Origin: Clitoria ternatea
Lineage: Eukaryota > Streptophyta > Magnoliopsida > Fabales > Fabaceae
Length of the DNA: 64,000 nt
NCBI GenBank assembly: GCA_037962975.1
Contig: CM075675.1
Span: 46,050,501-46,114,500 of the forward strand
Direction of reading: 5' to 3'
The notes below the pieces were generated by a model. That model was not told the origin of the DNA. It ran no database searches and saw only the letters and a list, made by a program, of their open reading frames with translations. How positions within the stretch are numbered: the first letter of the stretch is position 1; every line of letters begins with the position of its first letter. Shown here one piece after another: positions 47,590-60,397 of this stretch. The position numbers were made by a program, and so were the translations under genes.

Positions 47590-49913
47590 TGTAACGTCCT
47601 AAATTATTTTTACATTTATTTTTATTCAAACGATTACGTCTTACAATAAATTTTTCCTTTTCTTGAAAATTAATCGATATTTAGGGAAAAACAATTTAAT
47701 TTGAACACAACGGATGAGAGAAAGGGAAATCAGGGCGTCTCACTTGAGCAAGGCCCCTACTCGTCTAAGCGAGATTCCGGACTCTCACTTAGACGAGGTG
47801 CTGTTTGTTGAATGACCACCTTTCACACATCGGATTATACAAAACATGCAACCGGTCTCACAAAACTTCACTCTAGAAAAATGGTTCTGTGAACCCAAGG
47901 AGTTACCATGAACACATATGCAAATAACAGTAATATATTTTTGAAATATATTTTTCATTCGATCCGGTCTTAATTAAACACAACTAATGATTATAATCCG
48001 AAGTTTTTATACACACATAAGACTCTATAAAGAGTCACTCAAATTCATCCAGACCCTGGCACCGTTCTCCCCCTTGGCGCGGCTCCACGACTCCTTCCCC
48101 TTCTCTGTCTCTGGCTACTAAAAAAAAATGCAAGGGTGAGTGTTTGGCATAATAATTAATTTAGAACGGATCTTAACAAATACACATGCATATCTATACA
48201 TACACATCAATCATTACTTCTAAATAAACATACCGAAACATAGAGTATTTCAGGCAGTAACTGTATTAAACCAACTACACAATTCCATCCATTTCCTCAT
48301 ATTCATCGCATTCATTATATACATCACATTCATTACATACATCACATTCATTACATACATCACATTCATTACATGCATCATGATCACAACTGACTCTCAT
48401 ACAATCTGACTCCTAGTATCCGGATACTAAAGGATTGGCCTTCAGCTGGGGGTCCTACTTGACACCCCGTGAACCCTGCTTGGTTCACTGAGTCCTGCTT
48501 GACTCTCCACCTCGACTACTGGGTCCTACTTGACCACTGGGTAGCTTAACTGGGCACGAAAACCACGGGAGCCGGAAATGAGGGGCTATCATATACCGTC
48601 GGCCATCCCATACCACATAATCATTCAACAATTTACCTTTCATAATGATATCAATTTTCTCATCCCTCGGGTAGCCTGCTTGCTAACCCGGAGTCGCATA
48701 ACACTGATTACGTCAATATTAAATATTTCAAGATCATGCATGATAACTCAACCACACACCCAATTCTTAACTCATCAATGTACACTATCACACATGCACA
48801 AGTATAAACACACACCACGTTTAGTAACATTTTCCTTAACCCGTTTACGCAACCCAAGGACCTGAATTAGAAGCGAGTCCTATTCTAATTAATTATAACC
48901 CGAACACCCCCCTTACTCTGATTCCACGCTTCGATGATCTGTTCTTTGTGTCGATTCTTTCCTCCGAGCACTGGTTTCACAGTCTCAACTCCTTCACTCA
49001 GTCTTCCGCTGTTTAGCCTACTACCTACGAATCATGAAGTATAGCTCATCACCTCCACGCCCCTAGTTCATGGACAACATCTGGACTCACACTCACCAGA
49101 GGAGTGGAGAACAGCCACGAATATAGCCATGCATGGCCCTTAACAGCTAAAGAATAAAAGAAATAAGGGAATCATAATTGGAACGGATCAGTAGACTCAC
49201 CTTGAAGTCTCGATCACAGGAATGGGGTTAAATTGAAGTTCAGACACAAATGGAGTCTCACTCCAGTGCATGCAGATCAGCGTTAAGAGAGAAGAGAAAA
49301 ACGGAAGAGAAGGAACAAACTGATAGCAAAGGTAACTTGTGAATAATCCAGAGGGAAGGAAGAGAATCTTCTTATATATATATGGCTCATGGCAAGATCG
49401 TCTTTTCCTTTATTTTATTTGTATTCTTACTAAATTTAATCAATTTCACTATTTTAAAATATTGCATAGTTATCAAATCAATTACACGTGTCTATCCCCC
49501 CAACGTCTAAGTAGTCATAATCCTCAAATAATTCGCAAGAGTACAGGCCCGATATAAATATCGGCCCCGCTGTCCTAACTTAATGTTCATACCTCGGAAA
49601 TCCGAGCTACAACTTGAGAGGTCGGATATATCATCCGCTCTCGACTCTTTGTCACACACACCCGTTGTTTCAGTTAGTATGAGGTTGATCCGGGCTATGA
49701 CACCGTGTGAGGCGCTCTCCTCACAACGATTGGACCAGACCGCCTAGCCCTGCCTGCTCTTCCTTACTCATCCGATCTTCAGCTCTGCCTGTCCGCGCTT
49801 CTGAGACTGATCTAGACACCGGCTTAAAACAGAATAAATACTAAATAGAATTTCTAAACATTCACTAACATTTCCCATTTCATAATTTTCATTAAAACAT
49901 CAGGGATATTACA
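47590..49913 (-). repeat. 5' LTR of element 2
   Basis: Almost identical to 40590-42912 and same internal order. The motif cluster is at 47737-47797 and the shared short-repeat module at 48400-48600. Confidence 0.96.
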
Positions 49914-49918
49914 TGGCT

Positions 49919-50813
49919 ACTTGCAATTTTTTTACTAATCCAACATGTATTATGTAATTCCAATATGATTTATATAAGGCCCCCAAAAAATTGATCAATA
50001 TATAATTATTTTAATTTATTCTCTAAATGTGAATTTTTGAAAAAAGTAATCATTAACAAAATGACAGAAATTAAATTTAGGAAATTATAAAATATATACG
50101 ATCATTCATCAGGAAAAGAAACTCTCACATATACAATTAAGGTTTTATTTGGGTTGAGAGGTAAAAAAAAAAGATGAATGAAAAAATAAATAAATAACTC
50201 AAGTTGTTTCTATTAATATAAATAGGAGAAAGATATAGAAAAATAGTTTTTCTCTTATTTAGATGAATAAAAAACTATAAATGAAATTTATATATAAAAA
50301 CTTAATTTTTATTAGAACATTTTTTAATATATACAAATTTATTTTTAAATATTTTATAATTTTCACTATTTGCTAAACAAATATTTCTTCTTTTTTATAA
50401 TTTTCTTAAGTTTACTTCTTTTTTTTTCTCTTTTTCCTTCCATACGAATAATACAAGATTTTCTTCCCTGTCCCATTTCTAATTGGATAGAAATAGAAGC
50501 TAACACTATGGTACAATAGTAGTACATAAACATAGTCATGTTAAGACTAGACATATTGTGGAAATAGATTACAACAAACAAGGTTTTATCAGTCCTAGCG
50601 CAACGTTTTTTTTTTATATCAAAAAGACCTAAACTTAACTTGTTTACTTGGTATAAATCTAATTGTTAGGCATCTTTAACCTTTATAAACCTCAACTTAT
50701 ATGAAAATCTATGTAAAACTCAACTTGAGATAATACATGTCAAATAAATCTATAAGTTTATGTCTAAATATATTAATAGACATAAGATTATACATAAGAC
50801 AAAAAATTAAAAT
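49919..50813. other. AT-rich spacer, no gene seen
   Basis: Very AT-rich, no recognisable coding or repeat structure beyond short A/T runs. Confidence 0.5.
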
Positions 50814-52194
50814 TGTAACATCTTAATTTAAATTTTTAGGGTAAATTATAGAATCTTGAATTTAAGATTAATTACCCTATCTAAATGAAATTCATTAAGT
50901 TTAATTATTCTATTTTCTCCTCTCTTAAATCTTTATTCCAACCCAACTCTATTTTAAATTATTAATTTCCTTTCTTTTGATTTCTTTTCCTTCCTTGTTC
51001 CCTCTTTTCTTTTCTTTCAACTTTCACCCTCATCTCTCGTTCACTCCATTCCTCGTGTACATCGTTCTCGTGCCTTCTCTTCTCTTGGCAGCTTCCTCTT
51101 CCTCATGCACACCTTCTCTTTTTCATTGTGCTCTCCCTTGCCCCCTTCTCAATTTATTCCTCAAACCCGTGAAGGTAGTCATGGTGACTCAATTCCCACC
51201 CTCTTCCACTTATGCATGTTGTTAATTTGGGCTTTCTCTTCTTTTTCCTTATATGTTATCGAAGGTTGTAATGGGAGGTCATGGTGAAACTTAGGGTCAT
51301 AATTTCATGATTTTGGACTTGCAAGGTAAGGTTAACATCATTCCCTTTTCCTTTTCTCCTTCGGCTTTGGGGAAAAGCTTGGGCCCATTTCTCTATTCTC
51401 TTAATCATACATGCATTGGTGTTGGGCAGCATCTATATTTTGGTTTTAGAAGAAATCGACAAAGGGTCGAGGTTTCAGAGGCATTAGGGTATTGTCAAAG
51501 TTTTTTGGTGAGTCGTCTTACCCTACAAACGTATCAAACTAGCATTGTTAGCTTTGAAATGCATATTTAAGTTGCTTTGAGTTATCGAAATATTTATCAT
51601 TAATTTTTAGGAATTTTCAGATTAGGGAACTTTGAAGTTGAAAGCTAAATTGACGTTTGGAAGGTTGTTTTGAAAAATCAGATACATCGTAAGGTACGTT
51701 TATACGTACGAGGGGAGTTTATCACTTGAGTAGCGAATAGGAAATTAGGTTCCAAGACAGGTTACAATTGAATTATTTAATGATGTTTATGTTTTTCGTC
51801 CTTATTGTGTAACGGAACGATGAATGGTTGTGTTGTGTATCTAGTTTATGCTAATATGAATCAAGGCGTGATTGAATAATATGAATTGTTGATAGTTGGC
51901 GCTAATGGCATGTTATATGTAATGTTGTATGGGTTAAAAATGATTGGTATATGAATGATGAGTTGTGGACCATTGTTGATGGTATTTGTGATTATGTTAG
52001 CTTGTGCTGATAGCTCCCGTGTGAATTTGAGAGTTTATCAAGTGACGTGTGATGATTGTTGAAATGAAAATTATGAAATGGTTAGAGGAGTAGGTTATGA
52101 TGTCAATTTAAAGTTGTTTATATACGTTACGATTCACATCATATGCATATTTGCACTTTCATGACATCATATGCATTTTGGTGTTACAATTCAC

Positions 52195-52440
52195 CTGACA
52201 CTACAATTTTCTAATGAGACTGCCACTAACAGTGCTACGATTCACTGAGCAATTCTTGAGTACCAATGAGGCTGCCGCTTATAGTGCTACGATTCACTGA
52301 GCAGTCCTCGAGTACCACCGTTTATAGTGCTATGATTCATTGTGTGGTTACTCAATGTGCCATTGTTTATAGTGCTACAATTCACTGTGTGGTCACTCGG
52401 ACGCCCCTCGATTATAGTGATATAATTCACTGAGTGAGTC
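52195..52440 (+). repeat. Degenerate repeats AGTGCTACGATTCACTG in solo LTR A
   Basis: About six units, each with ATAGTGCTACGATTCACTGAG (several variants) followed by a segment such as GTACC. Spacing is about 40-60 bp. Related repeats on the opposite strand are at 62410-62600 in solo LTR C. Confidence 0.7.
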
Positions 52441-52656
52441 ATCCTTGGTACTATGATTTTTATTGAGAAGTTGGATCCGCATAACATGCTTTTTATGCAT
52501 TGAAAAGAATGATTTTCAAAGTCCATGGCATTCATTATGACAATTATAAACTCTAAAGTTATATTTTAGTGAAGGAGTTGTGGTGGTTTATATACTTTTG
52601 GCGATGATTGATATTGATCTTTAGGAGTCTAATGCTCATTGAACTTAAGTATAGAT

Positions 52657-55535
52657 TGTGACATCCCTCCTTAAATAATATTTATTTTTACCTAATTTAT
52701 TGATTTTCACAATAATTTTTTTTCACGTTTCTAATAATTAAATTACATCACAATAAAAAAAATGTATCTAAAAAAAATAAATTACCCAAATTATAATTTA
52801 AATAAATAATTTATAATCCTCAAAATCATTTAAATTAAAGAAAACTCAAAACCTGAAACAGGGGTCTGACGCTGCGCGCCAACCCCACGCTAGGCGTGAG
52901 CGTACATTCACAGCCCTGGCGCTGAGCGCCAGACTGACGCTACGCGTGGGCTTACCAGTGACAGCACCTGATGCTGTCACACAATTTAGGCCTTTTGGCC
53001 AACTACTAACTTATACAATTAGCTCATTTCAGGTTCAATTGCCACGAAACTTCATGGTCCATATGTTTTCTCCATTCTGAAACTATTGGCGATGTTCGTT
53101 CGCCAAGATTCCAACATATGCTCAGGTTATGCGTGAAATACAACTTAACCACTTTATGTGCAACACTCTTGCACCAAACACCCTAAATGATTCTTAAATG
53201 ATCCAAAGCCAATGTATACCACTTTTAAATATTCTTATAAACCTATTGATACCTTACAAAGGTATTGAAACTCACCGAAACTCAAATTCACCTATCCAGT
53301 TTCTCAAAGTCATAGGGATGGCTACTAGTTCAAATCTCTAAATCTATTTGAGTCATCAATATAACATTCAATCATTTCAAGCAGCCAATTTAGCACACAT
53401 ACATCCACAAAACCTGCCTATAATGCATGATTTACTACAGTATGGCTCTGTGCCATAACTATAATCATCCAACAGTACCTGGTCATCACACATGCACAAT
53501 ATCTAATGGCTCAATGCCATTACATAATCACATCACCCAGACCATAAACATATTATACTATGCATAAGTTCACACTCCCACAGATTTACACACATATCTA
53601 TCTATATATACCAATGGCTCAGTGCCATTAGTCATCACAAGCAAATAACAGCAACATATACTACTGCAAGTCTATAAGATAACATATTCACATATGAATA
53701 TATACAAAATATACATCCCAAACTCCTCTGGCATTACTCCTTGCTCACTTTGTACTGGTTTTCGCAGCATCCGCAACATCCTTGGGATCATTCACTGTGA
53801 ACATAAAATAAGGGTGAGTATCTATCACAAAAATGACACAACCACATAATCAGAGTTGATATCACCTGGAGAATCTCATTCTCCTGCCTGGGTTATCGAT
53901 CCACTAAAGTTTCCTCATATGAACCAAACATATCATAATCCATCATAAATTCATTATGTTCACATCATAATAAATATCTCACAACATCGAGATGAATTAA
54001 TTATAAGCATCTGTGCTTAACCAAATCATTTTACAATTCATTGTTTCAATCATATCCTTATCATATCAATGTAATAACCTGCATATCAGTCAAGAAGTGT
54101 AAATCACAACTGACTCTCATATACATCAGACACCTAGTATCCGGATACTAACGAATCAGCCACCAACTGGGAGTCCACCGACATCCCGTGAACACATCCT
54201 GGTTCACCGAGCCCGGTATCATAAACCGTCTCCCCACCTCAACCACTGGATCACTTCCTGGATCACTGGGTAGCTCAACTGGGCCTCTACATGGACCACG
54301 GGAGCCAAAAGCGAGGGGTAATCTATACCAAATGGCTGTCCACAACACATATCATGCATATACAGCATATAACAATATATCTCATCATATACACATTATT
54401 CATTTTAAATCATGAATATACATTATACAATCATTAAATGATTTTGTCATACAAGCCAACTCACAACATAAGAACCACATCTCGGCATAAAAGCCACATC
54501 TCTCGGCATAAAAGCCACAACCTTTAAATATCATAATCATACTTAACATTCATAATATTCACATAATCAAACATAACTTTATATCTTCTATATCACGATA
54601 ATTCAATATTTCATCACTCTCCATTATGCACATTCTAGGCATACTTTATACATTATTTCCCATCTTATTCACAATTCACATCTCATTTATTACCATTCTA
54701 TTTTTCATAATTGTCAAATACAACATATGACCACATACCTAAGCTAGTCATATATTCTCCCATATACATATATATATATATATATATCAATCTCATACTT
54801 TCACAGATTTATTTTCAAACATAATTATCATAAATCTGTAATCAAATATATACTATAATACTCCCATTACCTCACTGTCAACGCTCTAAACTCAATCACC
54901 AAGATCAATGTGCCGCAACCACACAACTGAACCCACAAGTTCTCCAAGAAACTCCTTTTTCCGCTAATCTTTCAACGTCCCGTTCACAACCTATATAAAG
55001 CGGAATTCAAATTCGTTACTCAATCCTTCTTTTGAACACCATAAGGAAACTTTTAATCGGTTTAGAATCTTAAAATTCAAAGTCCCCTTGTTTTCCCCAA
55101 AAATGGATAAAGATAGAAAATCTCCATGGAATTCAAAATTGAAAGATCCCATGCGTTAATCTTAAGTTTCTTACCTCTAATCCGCAATTAATTTCAGATT
55201 CCAACCTCTTGTTGGCCTTTAACTGTCGCAGGGAAAAGAGAGAAGAAGAAGAACCCCAAAACTTATGTTTTTAACTTCTGCTCTGTGGGCTGTCATCTTA
55301 AGTCTTTATTCTGCCCGCGACTCTGACGCTACGCGTCCCCCTGACGCTACGCGTCAAGTCTAAATTTTTAAATTGATGCTACGCGTCCCACTGACGCTAC
55401 ACGTCAAATTTTACCCTGACGCTACGCGTCAGGTCCCAAATCAAAAATTCCCTTTTTATTTTAATTTTACATCTTATAATAAACTTACTTTATTAAATAT
55501 CAAAACTTATGAATAGAAAACATAGGGATGTTACA
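52657..55535 (-). mobile_element. Solo LTR B (2879 bp), related to element 1
   Basis: TGTGACATCC...GATGTTACA flanked by a perfect TAGAT duplication (52652-52656 and 55536-55540). There is no internal region. It shares with the LTRs of element 1 the GACGCTACGCGTC-type motifs near both ends (52862-52960 and 55316-55430), the block at about 53010-53140, and the short-repeat module with TATCCGGATACTAA (54120-54340). It probably arose by recombination between the two LTRs of a full element that had inserted into solo LTR A. Confidence 0.9.
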
Positions 55536-56404
55536 TAGATCATTTATGTAAATATATGTGTGAGATCAATACAATTGTTACTTGTGAATTGAATAGGTGA
55601 TATTATGAGTGTAAGATGATGATTTTATAATGATGGGTTTCAATCCCATGCATTATTTCCTATTTACTGCTTTGAGTGGTACTCCCCCATCTACTTGTGG
55701 TTTTAGTGAACTTTCAGGGGGATGATGAGGATGCCACCTAGTGATACTAGAGTATGGGACGTGATGTAATGCCATGTGTGATTAACCTTGTTGTTAATAC
55801 CTGGATGATGAGAATGATATTTTGTGAGCCTTGCAATGGCTAGTGTATATTTATGTGTGAATAGTTATATGATTATGGAATTTTGACATATGAATACACA
55901 CACACACACACATATACCTACATGTTTTGTAATGCAAATAGTGAGAATTGATAGATGATTGATATGTGATACCTTTTAAGGACCTTGATGATGCGTATCA
56001 TGGTATGTTATGATATTAAACAGATGTGTGGTAATTGATCTGATGTGGTAAATGATAAACTAGAATATTATGTGTACAGTTTTCATGGTAGATGATATTA
56101 GATGATAGTGCGGTGCATTTGAAATAGACTTGACCATGTGTCATGGTAGTGTTGTGCCATTATAGGTCTATGCCATTTGTTTTGGCTAAGTAAATGGAAT
56201 TAGGGTGGCGTTGGTTAAGCATATTGGTTATGAATAACTCATATGCATCATTTCGTACATCTCATCCATCTTTGAGAATTTTTGAGAGTTGGCAATCCAT
56301 ACATGTCACCATCGGTGTGAACATATATATGTCAAAATTTGTTAGCGATTGGAATTGATATAAATGAGATAGGGAACTTTGAATTTCATCAAATTGCCAT
56401 TTTT

Positions 56405-56885
56405 GCATATTTCGCTTGAGCGAGAATCAAGCCTTTGGTGTACTTGGAATTTTAGTTTCTATATAATTTCCACTTAAGAAAGACTCCTTTCTCTTAAGCG
56501 AGACCTGAAATGGTGAGGTTCTGTGTGAATCTTGCTTAAGCGAGGAATGCCTAGCTTAAGCGAGTTTGGAATGGTTGGTTATTGTGTGTTTCTCACCCAA
56601 GTGAGGATGGTCTCGCTTGAGCGAGAATGACTTGGTTGCTACTATGTAATCTCGCCCAAGCGAGGATGGTCTTTCTTGAGTGAGAATGTTTTTGGTTGGT
56701 CACTGCCTAATTTTCTCGCTTAAGAGAGGATGTCCCCGCTTGAGCGAGATGCAAGGGACATGATTCTGTTTGTTTTTTGCTTGAGCGAGGGTGGCCTCAC
56801 TTGATTGAGAGGTCGATGTTTGGATTATGTTGCTTTTTCGCTCAAGCAAGAATAGTGTCGCTTGAGTGAGATTTTCAGACATGGC
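56405..56885 (+). repeat. CTCGCTTGAGCGAG motif array in solo LTR A
   Basis: Variants of CTCGCTTGAGCGAG, CTCGCCCAAGCGAGGATG and CTTAAGCGAG appear about 15 times in 480 bp. They often alternate with GGTTGGT-type spacers and a GATGGT or GAATG step. The arms CTCGCT and AGCGAG are inverted copies separated by TG. Confidence 0.85.
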
Positions 56886-57146
56886 TTTTTTTTGTTGTTT
56901 CACTTTGTATGCAATATTTTTGGGCCTTCTATGTGTATTTTTGTGTTGTTTTGTTTTGACAGCACTCTTGGGTTTTCATTGTTAACTTCGGATGCAATAA
57001 CAAAAAATTTACTCCATTTTCATCCAAACCCCAGGGCAAATTCTGGAAACTCATAAGGGGATGTTGCAAAAACATTTAAATATATTAACAAATTTATAGT
57101 GTCAAAATATTATATACTTTTTTCATGTGCAAAAATTTTAATAATA

Positions 57147-57147
<1 letters not shown>

Positions 57148-57221
<74 letters not shown>
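57148..57221. repeat. (ATT)n microsatellite
   Basis: About 24 uninterrupted ATT units. Confidence 0.95.
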
Positions 57222-57223
<2 letters not shown>

Positions 57224-57382
57224 CATGTACATTCATTTAAATACTCTAGTCTATTAAGCTTAAAAGACATTTTGAATGATCTAAAACTTGACATGAAATA
57301 AGCTTTTAAAAAAATGTAAGTCTAGTCTATTTGACAAATTGGTGTGACTTGACCTTAGTTCAATATATGTTAGGTTTGTAGG

Positions 57383-57833
57383 ATCCTAGAGTTGTCAAAA
57401 CGGGTAAAATGAGTGAGTTCAAATAGTAAGAAATGAGCATAAATTGAAACCGGGTATTTTTAAGCCCGAGTTGAAAAGCACATACTGTGCAGGCTTTTAC
57501 CAGGTTGGATCGGTCCGCGGGTAACTTGGACATTTTTGCCCTTTTTTTACTAACATGAAAAGAAATTTATTCTCTATATTTGCTATTGCTTGAACTATAT
57601 CTTATAGTTCATTTTTAAAAAATTTGGTATATGTTTATAGGTTGTATTTTTTTTAATTTTTTAACAAAAAATAATAAAATTAATGTAGGTATGCCAAAAG
57701 TTCACATAAACTAATCTAAATGGGTAGTCCACCAAGCTCATTGGGTCCATACTCTAAAATTGTAGCCCAAATTTAAAGTGGACATTTTTAGCCTGTATAG
57801 GTCATGCTGAGTCGTGTAACCTGTTTCCACCCT
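57383..57833. mobile_element. Possible hAT-like non-autonomous element
   Basis: Begins TAGAGTTGTCAAAACGGGT and ends with the inverse of TAGGGTGGAAACAGGTTA, a weak inverted repeat of the TAGGGTTGTCAAAACGGG type common in plant hAT-related MITEs. Internal GGGTA and CGGG words support it. No clear 8-bp duplication is seen. Confidence 0.35.
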
Positions 57834-58484
57834 AAGTATGAGAAAAAATATATATTTTTTGAAAAAGTCCAAATTTAAGTATAACTATAACTAACATCAA
57901 GATTCTTTGTAATTACAAATTTTTAATCTAGGTATTTTTATAGGAGATAAGAAATTGGAAATTGTTTTTAAATTTAACAAAAATATAGTTTATTACAATT
58001 TTCAAAAACATAATTTTGAATTAAAAAATCATTTTTTATTTCTCAATATGTGCAATATTTCACATATTAAAAAAACCATTCTAACTATCAATCTTATTAT
58101 TGTGAAACTATTATTATGATTAGAATAAGTTATTTTTTTTATAACGGAGTGAATTTAACAACAATTTAAATAAATATTTGTATTCTCAAATCCATCTTAT
58201 CTTGTTAGTTTCATAATGGGATTGTAGTTAAAATTAAAATCAAGAGGAATATAAATCAATACCCGTATTCAAATTTGATTATCATCCCCGTAGCTAGCAG
58301 GGTAGGTGCTATAATATCCCGTCTCTAAACACGCTAACTAGTCATGAGTCCACCTACTAGTGACGCCAAATGGTTACGGTTCTGTTTCAACATAGTGTGG
58401 TGTTCACAATGTGACAAAATGAAAAGCACCATAAAATATATCATACCAAAAGCAAAGTATAAGCTCACAATAATTACAAAAGAA

Positions 58485-58910
58485 TCAGTGCATCATGATT
58501 CTAAATTCATCAAAACTAATGAGGCCGTCACCATTCAAATCAAAGTGGCCAATCATGGCTGTGCATTCCACCATGGATTTTGATTCTCCCAACCTTGCAA
58601 GCATCCTCTGCAAGCTTTTGGGACTTATAAACCCATAAATTTCATTGTCGTTATACATCTCAAAAGCCTCTTCCAAGTCCTTCAACTTCTCATCCTCCCC
58701 TGAAGCTTCCATAAGCTTCACAAAATCTTCCAAACTCAACAACCCATCACCATCCGAATCCAATTCCTCAATGGCCAATTCGACTTCCCTAATCAACAAC
58801 TCACCACCCATCATGCCCACACGGTTCCTAAGCTCGGGTGCGGAAATTTTACCATCCCCATCTTCATCAAAATACTCAAGAACGCGTTCAAACTCCGCAT
58901 TACTTCTCAT
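58485..58910 (-). CDS. Calmodulin-like EF-hand Ca2+ sensor (CML)
   Basis: Intronless 141-aa protein. EF-hand loops are canonical at residues 15-26 (DEDGDGKISAPE), 51-62 (DSDGDGLLSLED) and 124-135 (DLNGDGLISFDE). The third hand (about 86-98) lacks the acidic positions and should not bind Ca2+. There is no signal peptide, membrane segment or lipidation motif, so it is likely cytosolic or nuclear. The LGESKS segment before hand 4 matches the CML31/CML37-39-like plant group, small Ca2+ sensors often induced by stress or wounding; that role is inferred. A TATA box lies about 140 bp upstream. The frame is undamaged and this is probably an active gene. Confidence 0.92.
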   Translation of the reverse strand: MRSNAEFERVLEYFDEDGDGKISAPELRNRVGMMGGELLIREVELAIEELDSDGDGLLSLEDFVKLMEASGEDEKLKDLEEAFEMYNDNEIYGFISPKSLQRMLARLGESKSMVECTAMIGHFDLNGDGLISFDEFRIMMH

Positions 58911-59048
58911 GATAACAATTAATCAAGGAAATTGACTCAAAATTAACACTTAATAGATTGTTAATTAATATGCACAAGCACAGTATAAATTATGTAGGGG
59001 GTATTGGGGGTAGCTAATTGTGTGAAACATTATGTGAGGGATGGTGTT

Positions 59049-59056
59049 TTTATATA
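59049..59056 (-). promoter_or_regulatory. Likely TATA box of the CML gene
   Basis: Minus-strand TATATAAA about 140 bp before the start codon, a plausible distance for a plant gene with a 5' UTR of about 100 bases. Confidence 0.45.
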
Positions 59057-60107
59057 CATGTTGTGTTGGGATGTGCCAATTTGGTTAATTTTACAAGTTG
59101 ATGGTGCATTGATACTTGATAGTGGCATCGTTGGAAAGTTCAAGATACGAAGCAGAAAGGAAAATGGCTTGACGCGCCAATGAAATGAGAATAGCCAATA
59201 ATATCAAAGACGTGTTGCTACCGTTTTACAAGTATATATAAACTAGCCATCGGACCCGGCATACACACGAGTCGGTTTGGTGTACGTCATAACTATTCCC
59301 CATCTTGCGCATCAAATTATATTATACTTATTTAATTAAAAATATATAAATATAATTATATAGTATGTTAATATATAAAATAAAAAATTATGATTAAATG
59401 ATATTTATACTAAATATGATATATTTCTACAAACAAAGTGATATGAAATAAGAAAGACTGTTTAAGTCAATTTTGCTTGATAAATTTTAAGAGTACATAA
59501 AAAAACAAAGTAGAAAAGATGATGTTTACTTTTTAGTACCTGTACTAAATGTTGCATATGTGATTAGCAAGATGATTTATTATTTTTTGGATTCTATAAA
59601 AGTAAAAGATAAAATTCAAAACTTATCACATAGTTATCATAAGCCAATGAAATGAAAAAGAAACACAATATTATATGAAACACAAGCTATATTGTATACA
59701 AAGTAATAATTACTTTGTTATAAGAAGTGAAACTTGGCCTATAAATTATTATAAAATAACGACAATAATTTTGTTATTATAGAACACGTCATTTTGTTGT
59801 TTTAGCAATCATCCTAAATGTTACTGTATATGCTTGTGATTAAAAAAAAATTAATATCCTACAATTACATAAATTTTTAAAATTAAAAATTCTAATTTAT
59901 ATGGGAATTAATGAGAAATCAATGTGGGGGACACTAGTAGTATTTTTAAAAGAAAAGTTTATTTTTTAAATTTATGGTCATGTGTAAAATTAAATAGATT
60001 TGGTAAATTGTTATATTATATTATAAAAATAAATATATATTGCATTATGTATTATAAGTTTGTCTAACTTGTACAAGATAGCCAAAATAAATATTTTTAT
60101 TAGAAAT
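59057..60107. other. CML upstream region and AT-rich spacer
   Basis: The first roughly 200 bases may hold more CML promoter. From 59290 the DNA is very AT-rich with no gene or repeat recognised. Confidence 0.45.
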
Positions 60108-60397
60108 TGTCATACCCTAGTCTGATAGTTCATTATTAATCTTCAGAGTCGAATAGAATTTCACCTGTTGTGTAATTGAATTTAAAATTTTTGAGATAAA
60201 TCACTATCCCATAAGGCTTTATCCTAATTCAACAAAAGTAATGTGTACATATAATTATATTGAATCAAATGTTTCTTAGGCAATGCTTTAATCCACCTAG
60301 GAGGAACCCAATTTCCTAACTTCAATAAAAAGATGACCCAAAGCCAAGGCAATATAATGTACCATTTAATTATACAAAATGAGACCCTAAGACAAAG

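Larger units (their letters stand above)
40590..49913 (-). mobile_element. Complete Ty3/gypsy (Tekay/Del chromovirus) element 2, 9324 bp
   Basis: Minus-strand element with LTRs 40590-42912 and 47590-49913 and a perfect duplication TGGCT at 40585-40589 and 49914-49918. Priming site, gag-pol frame and polypurine tract are all in place. By eye the LTRs differ at about 20 positions out of 2.3 kb, nearly all transitions, so it is the youngest or among the youngest insertions here. The reading frame has one visible disabling change, a one-base deletion near 43240. Confidence 0.97.
50814..57068 (+). mobile_element. Old solo LTR A, interrupted by solo LTR B
   Basis: Starts TGTAACATCTT and ends GGGGATGTTGCA. 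The flanks AAAAT (50809-50813) and AAAAC (57069-57073) are a 5-bp duplication with one change. Neither a priming site nor a polypurine tract adjoins it, so it is a solo LTR. Without the insert it is about 3.37 kb. Its start resembles the minus-strand start of solo LTR C (60108-63959), and the two share GTGCTA-GATTCACTG-type repeats. A pyrimidine-rich stretch (50970-51160) resembles a transcript leader. Short reading frames inside are not called. Confidence 0.6.
57069..58484. other. AT-rich region without genes
   Basis: Holds an (ATT)n microsatellite (57148-57221) and a possible hAT-like MITE (57383-57833), listed separately. The remainder is featureless. Confidence 0.5.

Noticed and set aside
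50977..51570. Series of short plus-strand frames in a pyrimidine-rich region
   Set aside because: Looks like LTR leader sequence with no protein similarity; no splice chain holds them together.
54148..54415. Short frames on both strands in solo LTR B
   Set aside because: They lie in the shared short-repeat module and reappear in elements 1 and 2 as the same noncoding block.
59228..59236. Plus-strand TATATAAA as promoter of a second gene
   Set aside because: No plus-strand reading frame follows, so it is a chance AT-rich word.
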